This document shows, piece after piece, positions 6,411 to 13,862 of a stretch of DNA of 25,044 nucleotides. Where the stretch lies: NCBI GenBank assembly GCA_039030715.1, contig JBCCDU010000061.1, positions 1 to 25,044 on the forward strand. The letters are read 5' to 3'. The notes below the pieces were generated by a model, which saw only the letters and a list, made by a program, of their open reading frames with translations, was not told where the DNA came from and searched no databases. The stretch comes from Thermohalobaculum sp039030715 (lineage in GTDB: Bacteria > Pseudomonadota > Alphaproteobacteria > Rhodobacterales > Rhodobacteraceae). The translations under genes were made by a program, and so were the position numbers. Positions within the stretch are counted from its first letter, which is position 1. Each line of letters starts with the position of its first letter.

Positions 6411-7811
6411 ATGACCGAGATGCTCGACCCCGACGACAGCACTGCCCCGACGGAGGAACGGCGCGACGACGATTTCGCGCTGGATCAGGATCTGGTCGCA
6501 GCCATTGTCGAGTCGGTTGTGGTTGGCGACCGGGTCGCCGCCCTCGCGCTGGTCGACGGGCTGCATATCGCGGACCTCGCCGATCTGATCGAGCAGGTCT
6601 CTTCCGAGCACCGCCGTGCGCTGATCGAGCTGATCTGGGCCGATATCGACAACGAGGTTATCGTCGAACTGGAGGAAGGCGTTCGCGATGAAGTGCTTGA
6701 GATCCTGCAGCCCAGCGATCTGGCGGAGGCGGCGAAGGAACTCGACACCGACGACGTTGTCTACCTGCTCGAAGACATGGAGGAGGATCAGCAGAAAGCG
6801 GTGCTGGAGGCGCTGGAGCCCGCTGATCGCGCCGCTGTGGTCAAGTCGCTGGAATACCCGGAAGACTCGGCCGGCCGCCTTATGCAGTCGGAGTTCGTCA
6901 AAGCTCCGCCGTTCTGGACCGTTGGTCAGATGATCGATGCGTTGCGCGCCGACGATGATCTGCCGGAGCAGTTCTATGACATCGTCATTGTCGATCCGGC
7001 AGCGCGTCCGGTGGGCAAGATCTCGCTGGCCGCGATCCTGGGCAACCGGCGGCCGGTGACGCTGGAAAGCCTGATGGAGCAGGACTTCCGCACCCTGCGC
7101 TGCGACGATGACGAGGAAGACGTCGCCTATGCCTTCAACCAGTACCACATCGTTTCCGCGCCGGTGGTGGACGAGGATGGTCGCGTGGTTGGTGTGATTA
7201 CCATCGATGACGCGATGGAGGTACTGGAGGACGAGGCGGAGGAGGATATCAAACGCCTTGCTGGCGTGGGGGACGAGGAAATCTCGGACGATATCCTCGA
7301 GATTACCAAGCGGCGGTTTCCCTGGCTGGCGGTGAACCTGCTGACCTCGATCTTCGCCTCGCTGGTGATCGCGCAGTTCGATGCGACGATCGAACAGATC
7401 GTGGCACTGGCGGTTCTGATGCCGATCGTCGCCTCGATGGGGGGCAATGCCGGGACGCAAACGCTGACCGTGGCGGTGCGCGCGCTGGCCACACGGGATC
7501 TGACGCCGACCAATGCGATGCGCATCGTCTGGCGCGAAGGGATGGTGGGCCTGATCAATGGGGTCGTGTTCGCGCTGCTGATCGGGGTCATTGCCTGGAT
7601 CTGGTTTGGCTCGGTCGCTTTGGGGGTGGTGATCGCCATTGCGATGGTGGTCAATATGATCGTGGCAGGATTGGCGGGCATCCTGATCCCGATTGCGCTC
7701 GACAAGCTGGGCGCGGACCCGGCGCTGGCCTCCGGCGCGTTTGTGACCACGGTGACGGATGTGGTGGGTTTCTTCGCGTTTCTGGGTCTGGCTGCGGCTG
7801 TGCTGCTTTAG
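6411..7811 (+). CDS. mgtE: Magnesium transporter MgtE
   Basis: A 466-residue Mg2+ channel of the inner membrane. The acidic N-terminal superhelical domain spans about 24-160 and holds repeated helices such as LADLIEQVSSEHRRALIELI. A CBS pair covers about 160-285 (QMIDALRADDDLPEQFYDIVIVD; VSAPVVDEDGRVVGVITIDDAME). Five membrane helices follow from about 307. The pore motif PIVASMGGNAGTQTLTVAVRAL is near residues 337-358. D450 in TVTDVVGFFAF matches the conserved pore aspartate that binds Mg2+. In this family the cytosolic domains close the pore when Mg2+ is high. The Shine-Dalgarno (AGAG) is weak. No Mg-sensing riboswitch is apparent in the 126-165 bases upstream. Confidence 0.96.
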   Translation: MTEMLDPDDSTAPTEERRDDDFALDQDLVAAIVESVVVGDRVAALALVDGLHIADLADLIEQVSSEHRRALIELIWADIDNEVIVELEEGVRDEVLEILQPSDLAEAAKELDTDDVVYLLEDMEEDQQKAVLEALEPADRAAVVKSLEYPEDSAGRLMQSEFVKAPPFWTVGQMIDALRADDDLPEQFYDIVIVDPAARPVGKISLAAILGNRRPVTLESLMEQDFRTLRCDDDEEDVAYAFNQYHIVSAPVVDEDGRVVGVITIDDAMEVLEDEAEEDIKRLAGVGDEEISDDILEITKRRFPWLAVNLLTSIFASLVIAQFDATIEQIVALAVLMPIVASMGGNAGTQTLTVAVRALATRDLTPTNAMRIVWREGMVGLINGVVFALLIGVIAWIWFGSVALGVVIAIAMVVNMIVAGLAGILIPIALDKLGADPALASGAFVTTVTDVVGFFAFLGLAAAVLL

Positions 7812-7831
7812 GGCGTGCAAGCCCTGGGCGC

Positions 7832-7859
7832 TTGACCCTTGATCCCTGAGGCGTAGATT
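7832..7859 (+). promoter_or_regulatory. Candidate sigma-70 promoter for coxD-coxE
   Basis: TTGACC (7832-7837) and TAGATT (7854-7859) are separated by 16 bases and sit 34 bases upstream of the coxD start, after a small AGGGC/GCCCT hairpin (7810-7825) that immediately follows mgtE. Both hexamers are near consensus. This would make the cox maturation genes independent of mgtE. Confidence 0.45.
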
Positions 7860-7892
7860 TTCGGCTGCTTCCCCGTGTTGAGAGGATCCAGA

Positions 7893-8813
7893 ATGGCCCA
7901 GCCCCCCGAGCTGCCCCAGACCATCGATGCGACCCAAGCCATGCTGGGCAAAACCGGCTATGTCTGTGGACGCGGCCTGGCGACGGTGGTGTTTCTCAGC
8001 CTCAAGTTGGGTCGGCCGCTGTTTCTGGAAGGCGAAGCAGGCGTGGGCAAGACCGAGATCGCGAAGGCCCTGGCCGAGGCGCTGGGCCGGCGTCTGATCC
8101 GCCTGCAATGTTACGAGGGGTTGGATGCATCCTCCGCTGTTTATGAGTGGAATTATCCAGCCCAGATGATGGAGATCCGGCTGGCCGAAGCCGGGGGGGC
8201 GGACAAGAACACGCTTGCGACGACCCTGTTCTCCGAGAAGTTTCTGACGCGCCGCCCGTTGTTGGAAGCGATGTCGCCGGATCCGGCAGGGCCACCGGTT
8301 TTGCTGATCGATGAACTGGACCGGACGGATGAGCCCTTCGAGGCGTTTCTGCTGGAAGCGCTCAGCGATTTTCAGGTGACGATTCCGGAGCTTGGAACCG
8401 TGAAGGCGGATGCGCCGCCGATTGTGATCCTGACTTCGAACCGCACGCGCGAGGTGCATGATGCCCTGAAGCGCCGGTGTCTCTATCACTGGGTCGATTA
8501 TCCGGATGCGGAGCGCGAGATTGAAATCCTGCAAGCCCGTGCGCCCGATGTTGCCGAGCAACTGTCCAGGGAGGTCGTGGCTTTTGTGCAGCGGATGCGG
8601 ATGGAGGATCTGTTCAAGCGCCCCGGGGTCGCCGAAACGATCGACTGGTCGCGCTGCCTGGTCGCGCTGGATGCGCTGACGCTCGATCCGCAGATGGTCT
8701 CGGATACGCTGGGTGCACTGCTGAAATATCAGGACGACATTGCACGCTTTCAGTCCGGCGAGGCGACCAAGCTGCTGGATGAAGTGCGCAACGAGATGGT
8801 GTTGGCGGGATGA
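7893..8813 (+). CDS. MoxR-type AAA+ ATPase, CoxD-like
   Basis: A 306-residue AAA+ ATPase of the MoxR/CoxD branch. Walker A is GEAGVGKT (47-54), Walker B is VLLIDELDR (136-144), sensor 1 lies in ILTSNR (about 179-184), and LKRR (about 192-195) carries the arginine finger. In CO dehydrogenase operons CoxD works with the VWA protein CoxE as a chaperone pair that helps build the Mo/Cu active site of CoxL. The ATG at 7893 is supported by AGAGGA at 7881-7886; an in-frame GTG at 7875 lies upstream of that site and is rejected. CoxE follows, but after an inserted palindrome and not directly. Confidence 0.9.
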   Translation: MAQPPELPQTIDATQAMLGKTGYVCGRGLATVVFLSLKLGRPLFLEGEAGVGKTEIAKALAEALGRRLIRLQCYEGLDASSAVYEWNYPAQMMEIRLAEAGGADKNTLATTLFSEKFLTRRPLLEAMSPDPAGPPVLLIDELDRTDEPFEAFLLEALSDFQVTIPELGTVKADAPPIVILTSNRTREVHDALKRRCLYHWVDYPDAEREIEILQARAPDVAEQLSREVVAFVQRMRMEDLFKRPGVAETIDWSRCLVALDALTLDPQMVSDTLGALLKYQDDIARFQSGEATKLLDEVRNEMVLAG

Positions 8814-8911
8814 TTGTTCCCATGCCCCAGCGCGTCGAAGCCGCCGCCCGCCCCCACCCACCCACCGCGTGCCGCGGCTTCGCCACGCTGGGGCATCGGC
8901 GCAATGGGTGA
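8810..8911 (+). CDS. Short ORF bridging coxD and coxE (doubtful)
   Basis: An ATG at 8810 overlaps the coxD stop (ATGA). It opens a 33-codon frame that spans the palindromic element and ends at 8911, overlapping the coxE start at 8904. The peptide is rich in Pro, Ala, Arg and His and resembles nothing known. Its possible role is translational relay: ribosomes finishing coxD could restart here and deliver to coxE, which has a poor Shine-Dalgarno. It may equally be chance. Confidence 0.25.
   Translation: MIVPMPQRVEAAARPHPPTACRGFATLGHRRNG
8822..8896. repeat. Long inverted repeat (REP-like palindromic element)
   Basis: The arm at 8822-8844 (begins ATGCCCCAGCG, ends CGAAGCCGC) is matched by the reverse complement of 8874-8896 at 21 of 23 positions, around a 29-base C-rich centre. 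Either strand would fold into a strong stem-loop. CoxD and CoxE genes are usually tightly packed, so the roughly 90 bp between them is best read as an inserted palindromic unit. Confidence 0.7.
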
Positions 8912-10139
8912 TGCGTCAGCAGACGGGCGTCTTGGCCAGAACATCGTACATTTCACTCGCGCGTTGCGCGTGGCCGGGTTGCCGGTGGGGCCGGGCAAGG
9001 CAGTGGAGGCCGCGCGGGCAGCCAGTGTCGCGGGGTTTGAACACCGTACGGACTTCTACCACGCGCTCGCCGCCTGCCTGATCTCGCGCCCGGAACACCG
9101 TCCGGTCTTTGACGCGTGTTTCGCCATGTACTGGCGAAACCCTCAAGTGCTGGAGAAGATGATTGGCCTGATGCTGCCAGAGGCACGCCTGCCCGGTGAG
9201 GAGCGCGAAAAGAAAGCGGGCGAAGATCGAGCCGCAGAAGCGATCACCGAGGGGGCGCAGGACAAGGTGCCGCCACCGCCCCGCGAGGGCGAGGAGATTG
9301 AGTTTGACGCGCGGCTCACGTTCTCGGACCACGAAAATCTGCGGCATCAGGATTTTGAGCAGATGAGCGTTGCCGAACAGGCTGCGGCGAAGCGCGCCAT
9401 CGCGCGGCTCGCGCTGCCCGTCCGTCCGATTGCGACACGGCGCACGATGCCGGATCTGCGCGGACGCTTGCCCGACTGGCGCGCCACTATGCGCAAGTCG
9501 ATGCGCAGCGGAGATTTCCGGTTTCTGGAGCGCCGGGCGCGGCGGCAGAAATGGCCGGCGCTGGTCGTCCTTTGCGACATCTCCGGGTCGATGGCGGCCT
9601 ATAGCCGGATGCTCTTGCACTTCTTCCATGCTGCCGCGAATGCGAAAGGGGCAGGGTGGAGCCAGGTGCATGCTTTCACCTTCGGGACCCGGCTGACCAA
9701 TATCACACGCCATTTGCGCCACCGCGATGTCGACGAGGCCCTAGCCCGCGCCGGTGCGGAGGCGCAGGACTGGGAAGGGGGCACCCGGATCGGCGCCTGC
9801 CTGGAGCGTTTCAACAAGGATTGGTCGCGGCGTGTTCTGGGGCAAGGGGCCGTGGCCCTGCTGGTCACGGACGGGCTCGACCGCGACGACCCGGACCGGC
9901 TGCGCCGCGAGGCGGAGCGGCTTCATCTGAGCTGCCGCCGCCTGATCTGGCTCAATCCCCTGCTGCGATGGGACGGGTTTGAGGCCCGCGCCCGGGGCGT
10001 ACGTGCCCTGTTACCCCATGTCGACAGCTTCCGGGCGGCCCATAACGTACAAAGTCTCGAAGACCTCGCGCAAAGCTTAACGCAGTTAAGAGATTCAGGT
10101 GACAAGGCCCGGTTGATGGCTGGATTGAACAAGCCTTAA
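8904..10139 (+). CDS. VWA-domain protein, CoxE-like
   Basis: A 411-residue protein of the CoxE family. The N-terminal half has the family opening NIVHFTRALRVAGLPVGPGKA and a charged central region. The von Willebrand A domain begins with LVVLCDISGSM; the metal-binding DISGSM is at residues 225-230. A threonine in GGTRIG and an aspartate in LLVTDGLDRDDP complete the MIDAS. The partner is the CoxD ATPase, and the pair resembles Mg-chelatase-like chaperones used for metal insertion into Mo hydroxylases. The ATG at 8904 is chosen because the family similarity begins there; the frame extends back to 8814 only through the palindromic element. No strong Shine-Dalgarno is visible. Confidence 0.88.
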   Translation: MGDASADGRLGQNIVHFTRALRVAGLPVGPGKAVEAARAASVAGFEHRTDFYHALAACLISRPEHRPVFDACFAMYWRNPQVLEKMIGLMLPEARLPGEEREKKAGEDRAAEAITEGAQDKVPPPPREGEEIEFDARLTFSDHENLRHQDFEQMSVAEQAAAKRAIARLALPVRPIATRRTMPDLRGRLPDWRATMRKSMRSGDFRFLERRARRQKWPALVVLCDISGSMAAYSRMLLHFFHAAANAKGAGWSQVHAFTFGTRLTNITRHLRHRDVDEALARAGAEAQDWEGGTRIGACLERFNKDWSRRVLGQGAVALLVTDGLDRDDPDRLRREAERLHLSCRRLIWLNPLLRWDGFEARARGVRALLPHVDSFRAAHNVQSLEDLAQSLTQLRDSGDKARLMAGLNKP

Positions 10140-10183
10140 AGTTGCCAGCCTGGGATTACTTTCCCCACGAAAGATATGCGAAT

Positions 10184-10214
10184 TTGTAGATAATAGTTAA
10201 AATTTAGTTATAAT
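10184..10214 (+). promoter_or_regulatory. AT-rich promoter of the XRE regulator with CtrA-like site
   Basis: A perfect TATAAT (10209-10214) is preceded 19 bases upstream by TTGTAG (10184-10189), in an AT-rich patch unlike its surroundings. Overlapping the -10 box is TTAA-N7-TTAT (10197-10211), one base off the CtrA site TTAA-N7-TTAA known in alphaproteobacteria. The transcript would start near 10221, giving a leader of about 26 bases. Confidence 0.55.
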
Positions 10215-10217
10215 TTT

Positions 10218-10235
10218 AGAGAAAGTGACTTCTCT
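10218..10235. promoter_or_regulatory. Candidate operator
   Basis: AGAGAA (10218-10223) and TTCTCT (10230-10235) form a perfect inverted repeat with a 6-base centre. It lies between the -10 box and the start codon of the XRE regulator and overlaps the expected transcription start, the usual place for an autorepressor operator. The repeat is seen; its use is inference. Confidence 0.4.
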
Positions 10236-10246
10236 GGAATAAACCG

Positions 10247-10789
10247 ATGAATCTAGGCGATCCGTTCGTCGAGGGGCTGCGACGGGTATTTGCCGAGCGC
10301 GAAGATCTCACCCCTGCGGGGGTTTCGAAGGCCGCCGGTCTGAGCACCTCGACAATTCGCAAAATCCTGACGGGAGAGGGTAGTTCGCCGAAGGTGAGCA
10401 CTGCGCTTCGGATCTGCGCGGAAATCGGTGTGCCAATCTCGGAAGTCATCCGGATCGGGGCCGCGTCGCAGCAGGGGCCCGGGACATCGGCGCGGAGTGC
10501 TGCCTCCTCGAGCGATCTGGAAATACCCGAAGCGGAGATTATCGCTTGCGGTGGACGGGCAGGGCAGATCGTCGAGTTGTCGACCGAGCATGCTCCGATG
10601 CAGGGTGATCTCTTGGTGATATCCGTCCGTTCGGAAGATGGCCTGACGCTGCATCTGGGCCGGTACGCGCCACCGTTTGTGGTCGGTGTTAATTTTGCTC
10701 GCGAGGCAGCAGTACTATGGCGCATCGGCGATAAAGCGGTCGAAATGCGCGGTGTTGTCAGCGGTTTCGTCGATCCAAGTCAAAAGTAA
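10247..10789 (+). CDS. XRE-type helix-turn-helix transcriptional regulator
   Basis: A 180-residue protein. Residues about 8-68 form an XRE-type helix-turn-helix: LTPAGVSKAAGLSTSTIRKI carries the two core helices, followed by TALRICAEIGVPISEV. Residues about 92-180 form a beta-rich domain with APMQGDLLVISV and GVVSGFVDP, recalling the C-terminal fold of S24/LexA-type repressors; I see no convincing Ser/Lys protease pair, so any likeness is structural only. It lies between coxE and xdhC with its own AT-rich promoter and a candidate operator, so autoregulation and control of the flanking Mo-hydroxylase maturation genes are possible (inference). The start follows a GGA eight bases upstream. Confidence 0.8.
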   Translation: MNLGDPFVEGLRRVFAEREDLTPAGVSKAAGLSTSTIRKILTGEGSSPKVSTALRICAEIGVPISEVIRIGAASQQGPGTSARSAASSSDLEIPEAEIIACGGRAGQIVELSTEHAPMQGDLLVISVRSEDGLTLHLGRYAPPFVVGVNFAREAAVLWRIGDKAVEMRGVVSGFVDPSQK

Positions 10790-10968
10790 CCCTGGCCAGT
10801 CTGGGAAAACTTTCCGGTTTTTGTTGCGGCGCCAGGTTAATGTCCCTAAATTCGGCTCCGAAGAAATTCCATGACGGGCGAGCTGTGGCGTGCATTCGAG
10901 GAGTGGGTTTCCCCGAAAGGGTTCCGCTGCAAGATTTCACATGCGCAACGACCTGCAAGGAGCAGAAG

Positions 10969-11163
10969 GTGACTGTGCATACCGCTGCGCTTCTAGCGCT
11001 GCATTCCGATCTCGAACAAGCGGTGCGCAACGCCGATAGCATCGATCTGATCGGACAGCACAATCAGAGGTTGACGCAAATTCGCGATGCATTGGTTTAT
11101 GCGAAGGGCGATCTTGAAAGCCTGATTGGCGAGCTCGACCAGTACTCTCCGAAGAAGCGCTGA
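10969..11163 (+). CDS. Small hypothetical protein, helical
   Basis: A 64-residue unknown starting with GTG at 10969, six bases after a strong AAGGAG (10957-10962). The same frame is open back to an ATG at 10840 (107 residues), but that stretch has no ribosome site and an odd composition, so the short form is preferred. The protein is polar and predicted helical or coiled-coil (ALHSDLEQAVRNADSIDLIG, QIRDALVYAKGDLESLI), ending in KKR. No family is recognised. Upstream (10790-10968) a weak TTGCGG/TAAATT promoter (10824-10852) and a GGAAA/TTTCC inverted repeat (10804-10815) are visible. It lies 66 bp before xdhC. Confidence 0.6.
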   Translation: MTVHTAALLALHSDLEQAVRNADSIDLIGQHNQRLTQIRDALVYAKGDLESLIGELDQYSPKKR

Positions 11164-11229
11164 TCGGCGAAAGGGGCTTGCCAACTGACGCTCGCGGGAA
11201 CAGGTATATCCCAGAGATCGGAGGCACCC

Positions 11230-12246
11230 ATGACCGCAGATCACGACCGGATTCCTGAAATCGCGCTGGACTGGCATCGCTCGGGCAGGCGCGCAGCGCT
11301 TGCCACTGTCATCGAAACCTGGGGATCGGCACCGCGTCCCGTCGGTGCCCAACTCGCGATCGCTGGCGATGGGGAGATGATGGGATCGGTCTCGGGCGGT
11401 TGTGTCGAAGGGGCCGTGGTGGTCGAGGCTCTGGAAGCGTTCGATGATCAGTCTTGCCGTATTCTGGAATACGGCGTGGCCGATGACGATGCTTTTGCAG
11501 TGGGCCTCGCCTGTGGCGGCACGATTCGCATTCTGGTGGAGCCTGTGGGAACTGGTGGTCATTCCCTACCGGAAGCGCTGCTTGCGGAGCTGGTCGATGC
11601 GCGTGCCGCACGCAGGCCCATTGGTATTTCGGTCGATACTGTCGACTTCACACGCATGCTTATCTGCTATGGCGATGCCCCGGCGCGTTTCGACGCCGAC
11701 CGGTCGGGCTTTGCTGAAGGATCTTCGGTTTTTACGGCGATCCACAACCCGCCGTTGCGCCTGGCAATTGTCGGTGCGGTGCATATTGCGCAGGCGCTGG
11801 CGCAGATGGCGCGAATTGCCGGTTATGATGTGACGGTCATCGATCCTCGCGCAGCTTTCGGGTCTGACGGTCGGTTTCCGGATGAGACGCTGGTGGAAGA
11901 TTGGCCCGACGCGGCCCTTGCGTCCCACGGCCTCGACATTCGAACTGCGGTGGTGACGCTGACCCATGATCCCAAGCTGGACGATCCCGCGCTGATCAGC
12001 GCGTTGCGCAGCCCGGTATTCTATATCGGCGCACTAGGCTCTACCCGAACCCACGCCAAACGCGTGGCGCGCCTGACGGCGGAGGGGTTCGGGGCCGAAG
12101 ATCTGGCGCGCATCGATGCACCCATCGGTCTGGATATCGGGGCGAAGTCCCCGGCTGAGATTGCCGTGGCTGTTATGGCGGAAATCACCCAACGCTTGCG
12201 CCGCCCCGCCAGTCGCCCTGGCGCCAGCGTTCAGGCGGTCGCGTGA
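11230..12246 (+). CDS. XdhC/CoxF-family molybdenum-hydroxylase maturation protein
   Basis: A 338-residue protein of the XdhC/CoxI family, which binds molybdopterin (or its cytosine dinucleotide), protects it during sulfuration and hands it to xanthine dehydrogenase- or CO dehydrogenase-type enzymes. The N-terminal motifs are GSAPRPVGAQL (32-42), GSVSGGCVEG (52-61) and LACGGTIRI with C95. The C-terminal Rossmann domain starts at LRLAIVGAVHIAQALA (about 176-191) and continues with VTVIDPR and YIGALGSTRTHAKR. The usual GxGHxxxA loop reads GAVHIAQA here, with Val for the second Gly. GGAGG at 11220-11224 fixes the ATG. Its end overlaps the next gene by GTGA, so the two are coupled. Confidence 0.93.
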   Translation: MTADHDRIPEIALDWHRSGRRAALATVIETWGSAPRPVGAQLAIAGDGEMMGSVSGGCVEGAVVVEALEAFDDQSCRILEYGVADDDAFAVGLACGGTIRILVEPVGTGGHSLPEALLAELVDARAARRPIGISVDTVDFTRMLICYGDAPARFDADRSGFAEGSSVFTAIHNPPLRLAIVGAVHIAQALAQMARIAGYDVTVIDPRAAFGSDGRFPDETLVEDWPDAALASHGLDIRTAVVTLTHDPKLDDPALISALRSPVFYIGALGSTRTHAKRVARLTAEGFGAEDLARIDAPIGLDIGAKSPAEIAVAVMAEITQRLRRPASRPGASVQAVA

Positions 12247-13856
12247 AATTCGGGCCCGTTGCGCTCGCCGACGCGGAAGGGGCGGTGCTTGCCCATTCGC
12301 TGCGCCATTCGGGCGGGGTGATCAAGAAGGGGCGCATGCTGTCTGCGGCGGACCTCACGCTCCTCTCCGCCGCCGGGATAACCGAGGTAACTGTCGCAAG
12401 ACGCGATCCCGGTGATGTAGCGGAGGATGACGCCGCCCGGCGGATCGCCGCACTGATCGCGGCGGAATGCGATGCGACTACGCTGTCCGCGCCATTCACC
12501 GGCCGGGTCAATCTCTACGCAGACCAACCTGGACTGGTCGAAATCGACGAGGCGCGGGTCAACACGCTGAACCGGATCGACGAGGCGATTACACTGGCGA
12601 CGCTCGGCCAATACGCTCGCGCACATCCGCGCCAAATGCTGGCGACTGTGAAGATCATCCCCTACGCCGCACCGGAAGCGGCGGTTGTCGAAGCGGAGAC
12701 GCTGTTGGCCGCGGGGCCGGTCGTGCGCCTCAGGCCATTCGCGACCGCTGGTGCCTCGCTGATCCTGACGCGAGTACCCGGGATGGCCGACCGGGTGATC
12801 GAAAAAGGCACCAAGGCCGTGCGGGACCGGCTGCAGGCACTTGGTATCGCACTGGTGGATGAGAAGATCGTGCCGCATGAAACTGCCCGGATTGCCGCGG
12901 CGATGCAGGGGGCAGGGGGCCAGATGATCCTTCTCCTGACCGGATCGGCCACATCGGACCGGGCCGATATGGGGCCCGCAGCCCTCGTTGCCTCTGGCGG
13001 AAAGCTGTTGCGCTTTGGCATGCCGGTGGATCCGGGCAACCTGCTGTTTGTAGGTGAGCTGCAGGGCCGAAACGTGATTGGCCTGCCGGGTTGTGCGCGC
13101 TCTCCCAAGCTGAACGGAGCCGATTGGGTTTTGGAGCGCCTGGCCGCCGGGATCGACGTTGGTGACGCACAAATCGCGGCAATGGGTGTTGGCGGCCTGC
13201 TGAAGGAGATCCCCTCACGCCCTACGCCTCGCGCCGGCGGCGAGGCCGCGCCGCGCCGTCCGGTGATTGCAACCATCTTGCTGGCGGCAGGTAGCTCGCG
13301 CCGAATGCAAGGACGCGACAAGCTGCTGGAGCCCGTATCGGGCGAGGCGCTGCTGCGCCGTCTCGCGCAGCAGTCGCTGGCCAGCGGTGCGGATCAGACG
13401 ATGGTTGTGCTACGTGATGAGGATCCGTTGCGCGAGGACGCTTTGCGGGGCCTCGACGTCACGCTCTGCCGAAACCGGCAAGCGGCGGAGGGGATGGGAA
13501 CCTCGATCGCAGCTGCGATCCGTGCGTTGGGTGTCGGCATCGATGGTGCGCTGATACTGATGGCCGATATGCCTGAGGTCACGGCTGCGGATCTCGACCG
13601 TCTCATCGCAGCCTTCGATCCGGCGGAGGGGCGCGCCATCGTCCGGGCCACGACCGCTGTGGGCGAAGCTGGTCACCCGGTCCTGTTCGGTCGCCGGTTC
13701 TTCGAGCCGCTGGCCGCGCTGGAGGGGGATACCGGCGCACGCGAGGTGCTGCGCGAACACGCGGAGTTTGTCGTCGATGTCGCCCTGCCGGGCGAGCGCG
13801 CGGTGATCGATCTGGATACGCAGGACGCATGGGACGCCTGGCGCCGCAAGGCATAA
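12243..13856 (+). CDS. Molybdopterin-binding / MocA-like cytidylyltransferase fusion
   Basis: A 537-residue two-domain protein. Residues about 1-325 form a MoeA/MoCF-like molybdopterin-binding part (opening KFGPVALADAEGAVLAHSLR; LLTGSATSDRADMGPAAL at 231-248; LPGCARSPKLNGADWVLERL at 281-300). Residues about 340-537 form a nucleotidyltransferase of the MobA/MocA type: LAAGSSRRMQG (347-357) with K360, EGMGTSIAAA (416-425), LMADMPEVT (439-447) and GHPVLFGRRF. It most likely makes molybdopterin cytosine dinucleotide, the cofactor form of CO dehydrogenase and related hydroxylases, and so fits the adjacent XdhC. The start is GTG at 12243 within GTGA. The convergent neighbour is only 6 bp away. Confidence 0.9.
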   Translation: MKFGPVALADAEGAVLAHSLRHSGGVIKKGRMLSAADLTLLSAAGITEVTVARRDPGDVAEDDAARRIAALIAAECDATTLSAPFTGRVNLYADQPGLVEIDEARVNTLNRIDEAITLATLGQYARAHPRQMLATVKIIPYAAPEAAVVEAETLLAAGPVVRLRPFATAGASLILTRVPGMADRVIEKGTKAVRDRLQALGIALVDEKIVPHETARIAAAMQGAGGQMILLLTGSATSDRADMGPAALVASGGKLLRFGMPVDPGNLLFVGELQGRNVIGLPGCARSPKLNGADWVLERLAAGIDVGDAQIAAMGVGGLLKEIPSRPTPRAGGEAAPRRPVIATILLAAGSSRRMQGRDKLLEPVSGEALLRRLAQQSLASGADQTMVVLRDEDPLREDALRGLDVTLCRNRQAAEGMGTSIAAAIRALGVGIDGALILMADMPEVTAADLDRLIAAFDPAEGRAIVRATTAVGEAGHPVLFGRRFFEPLAALEGDTGAREVLREHAEFVVDVALPGERAVIDLDTQDAWDAWRRKA

Positions 13857-13862
13857 TCCTCT

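Noticed and set aside
6360..8861. 833-codon minus-strand frame across mgtE and coxD
   Set aside because: It is a shadow of two well-supported plus-strand genes and its product is a low-complexity His/Gln/Arg-rich sequence.
10076..10090. CTTAA-CGCAG-TTAAG palindrome at the end of coxE as a CtrA site
   Set aside because: The spacing between the TTAA halves is 5 and not 7, and it lies within coxE coding sequence.
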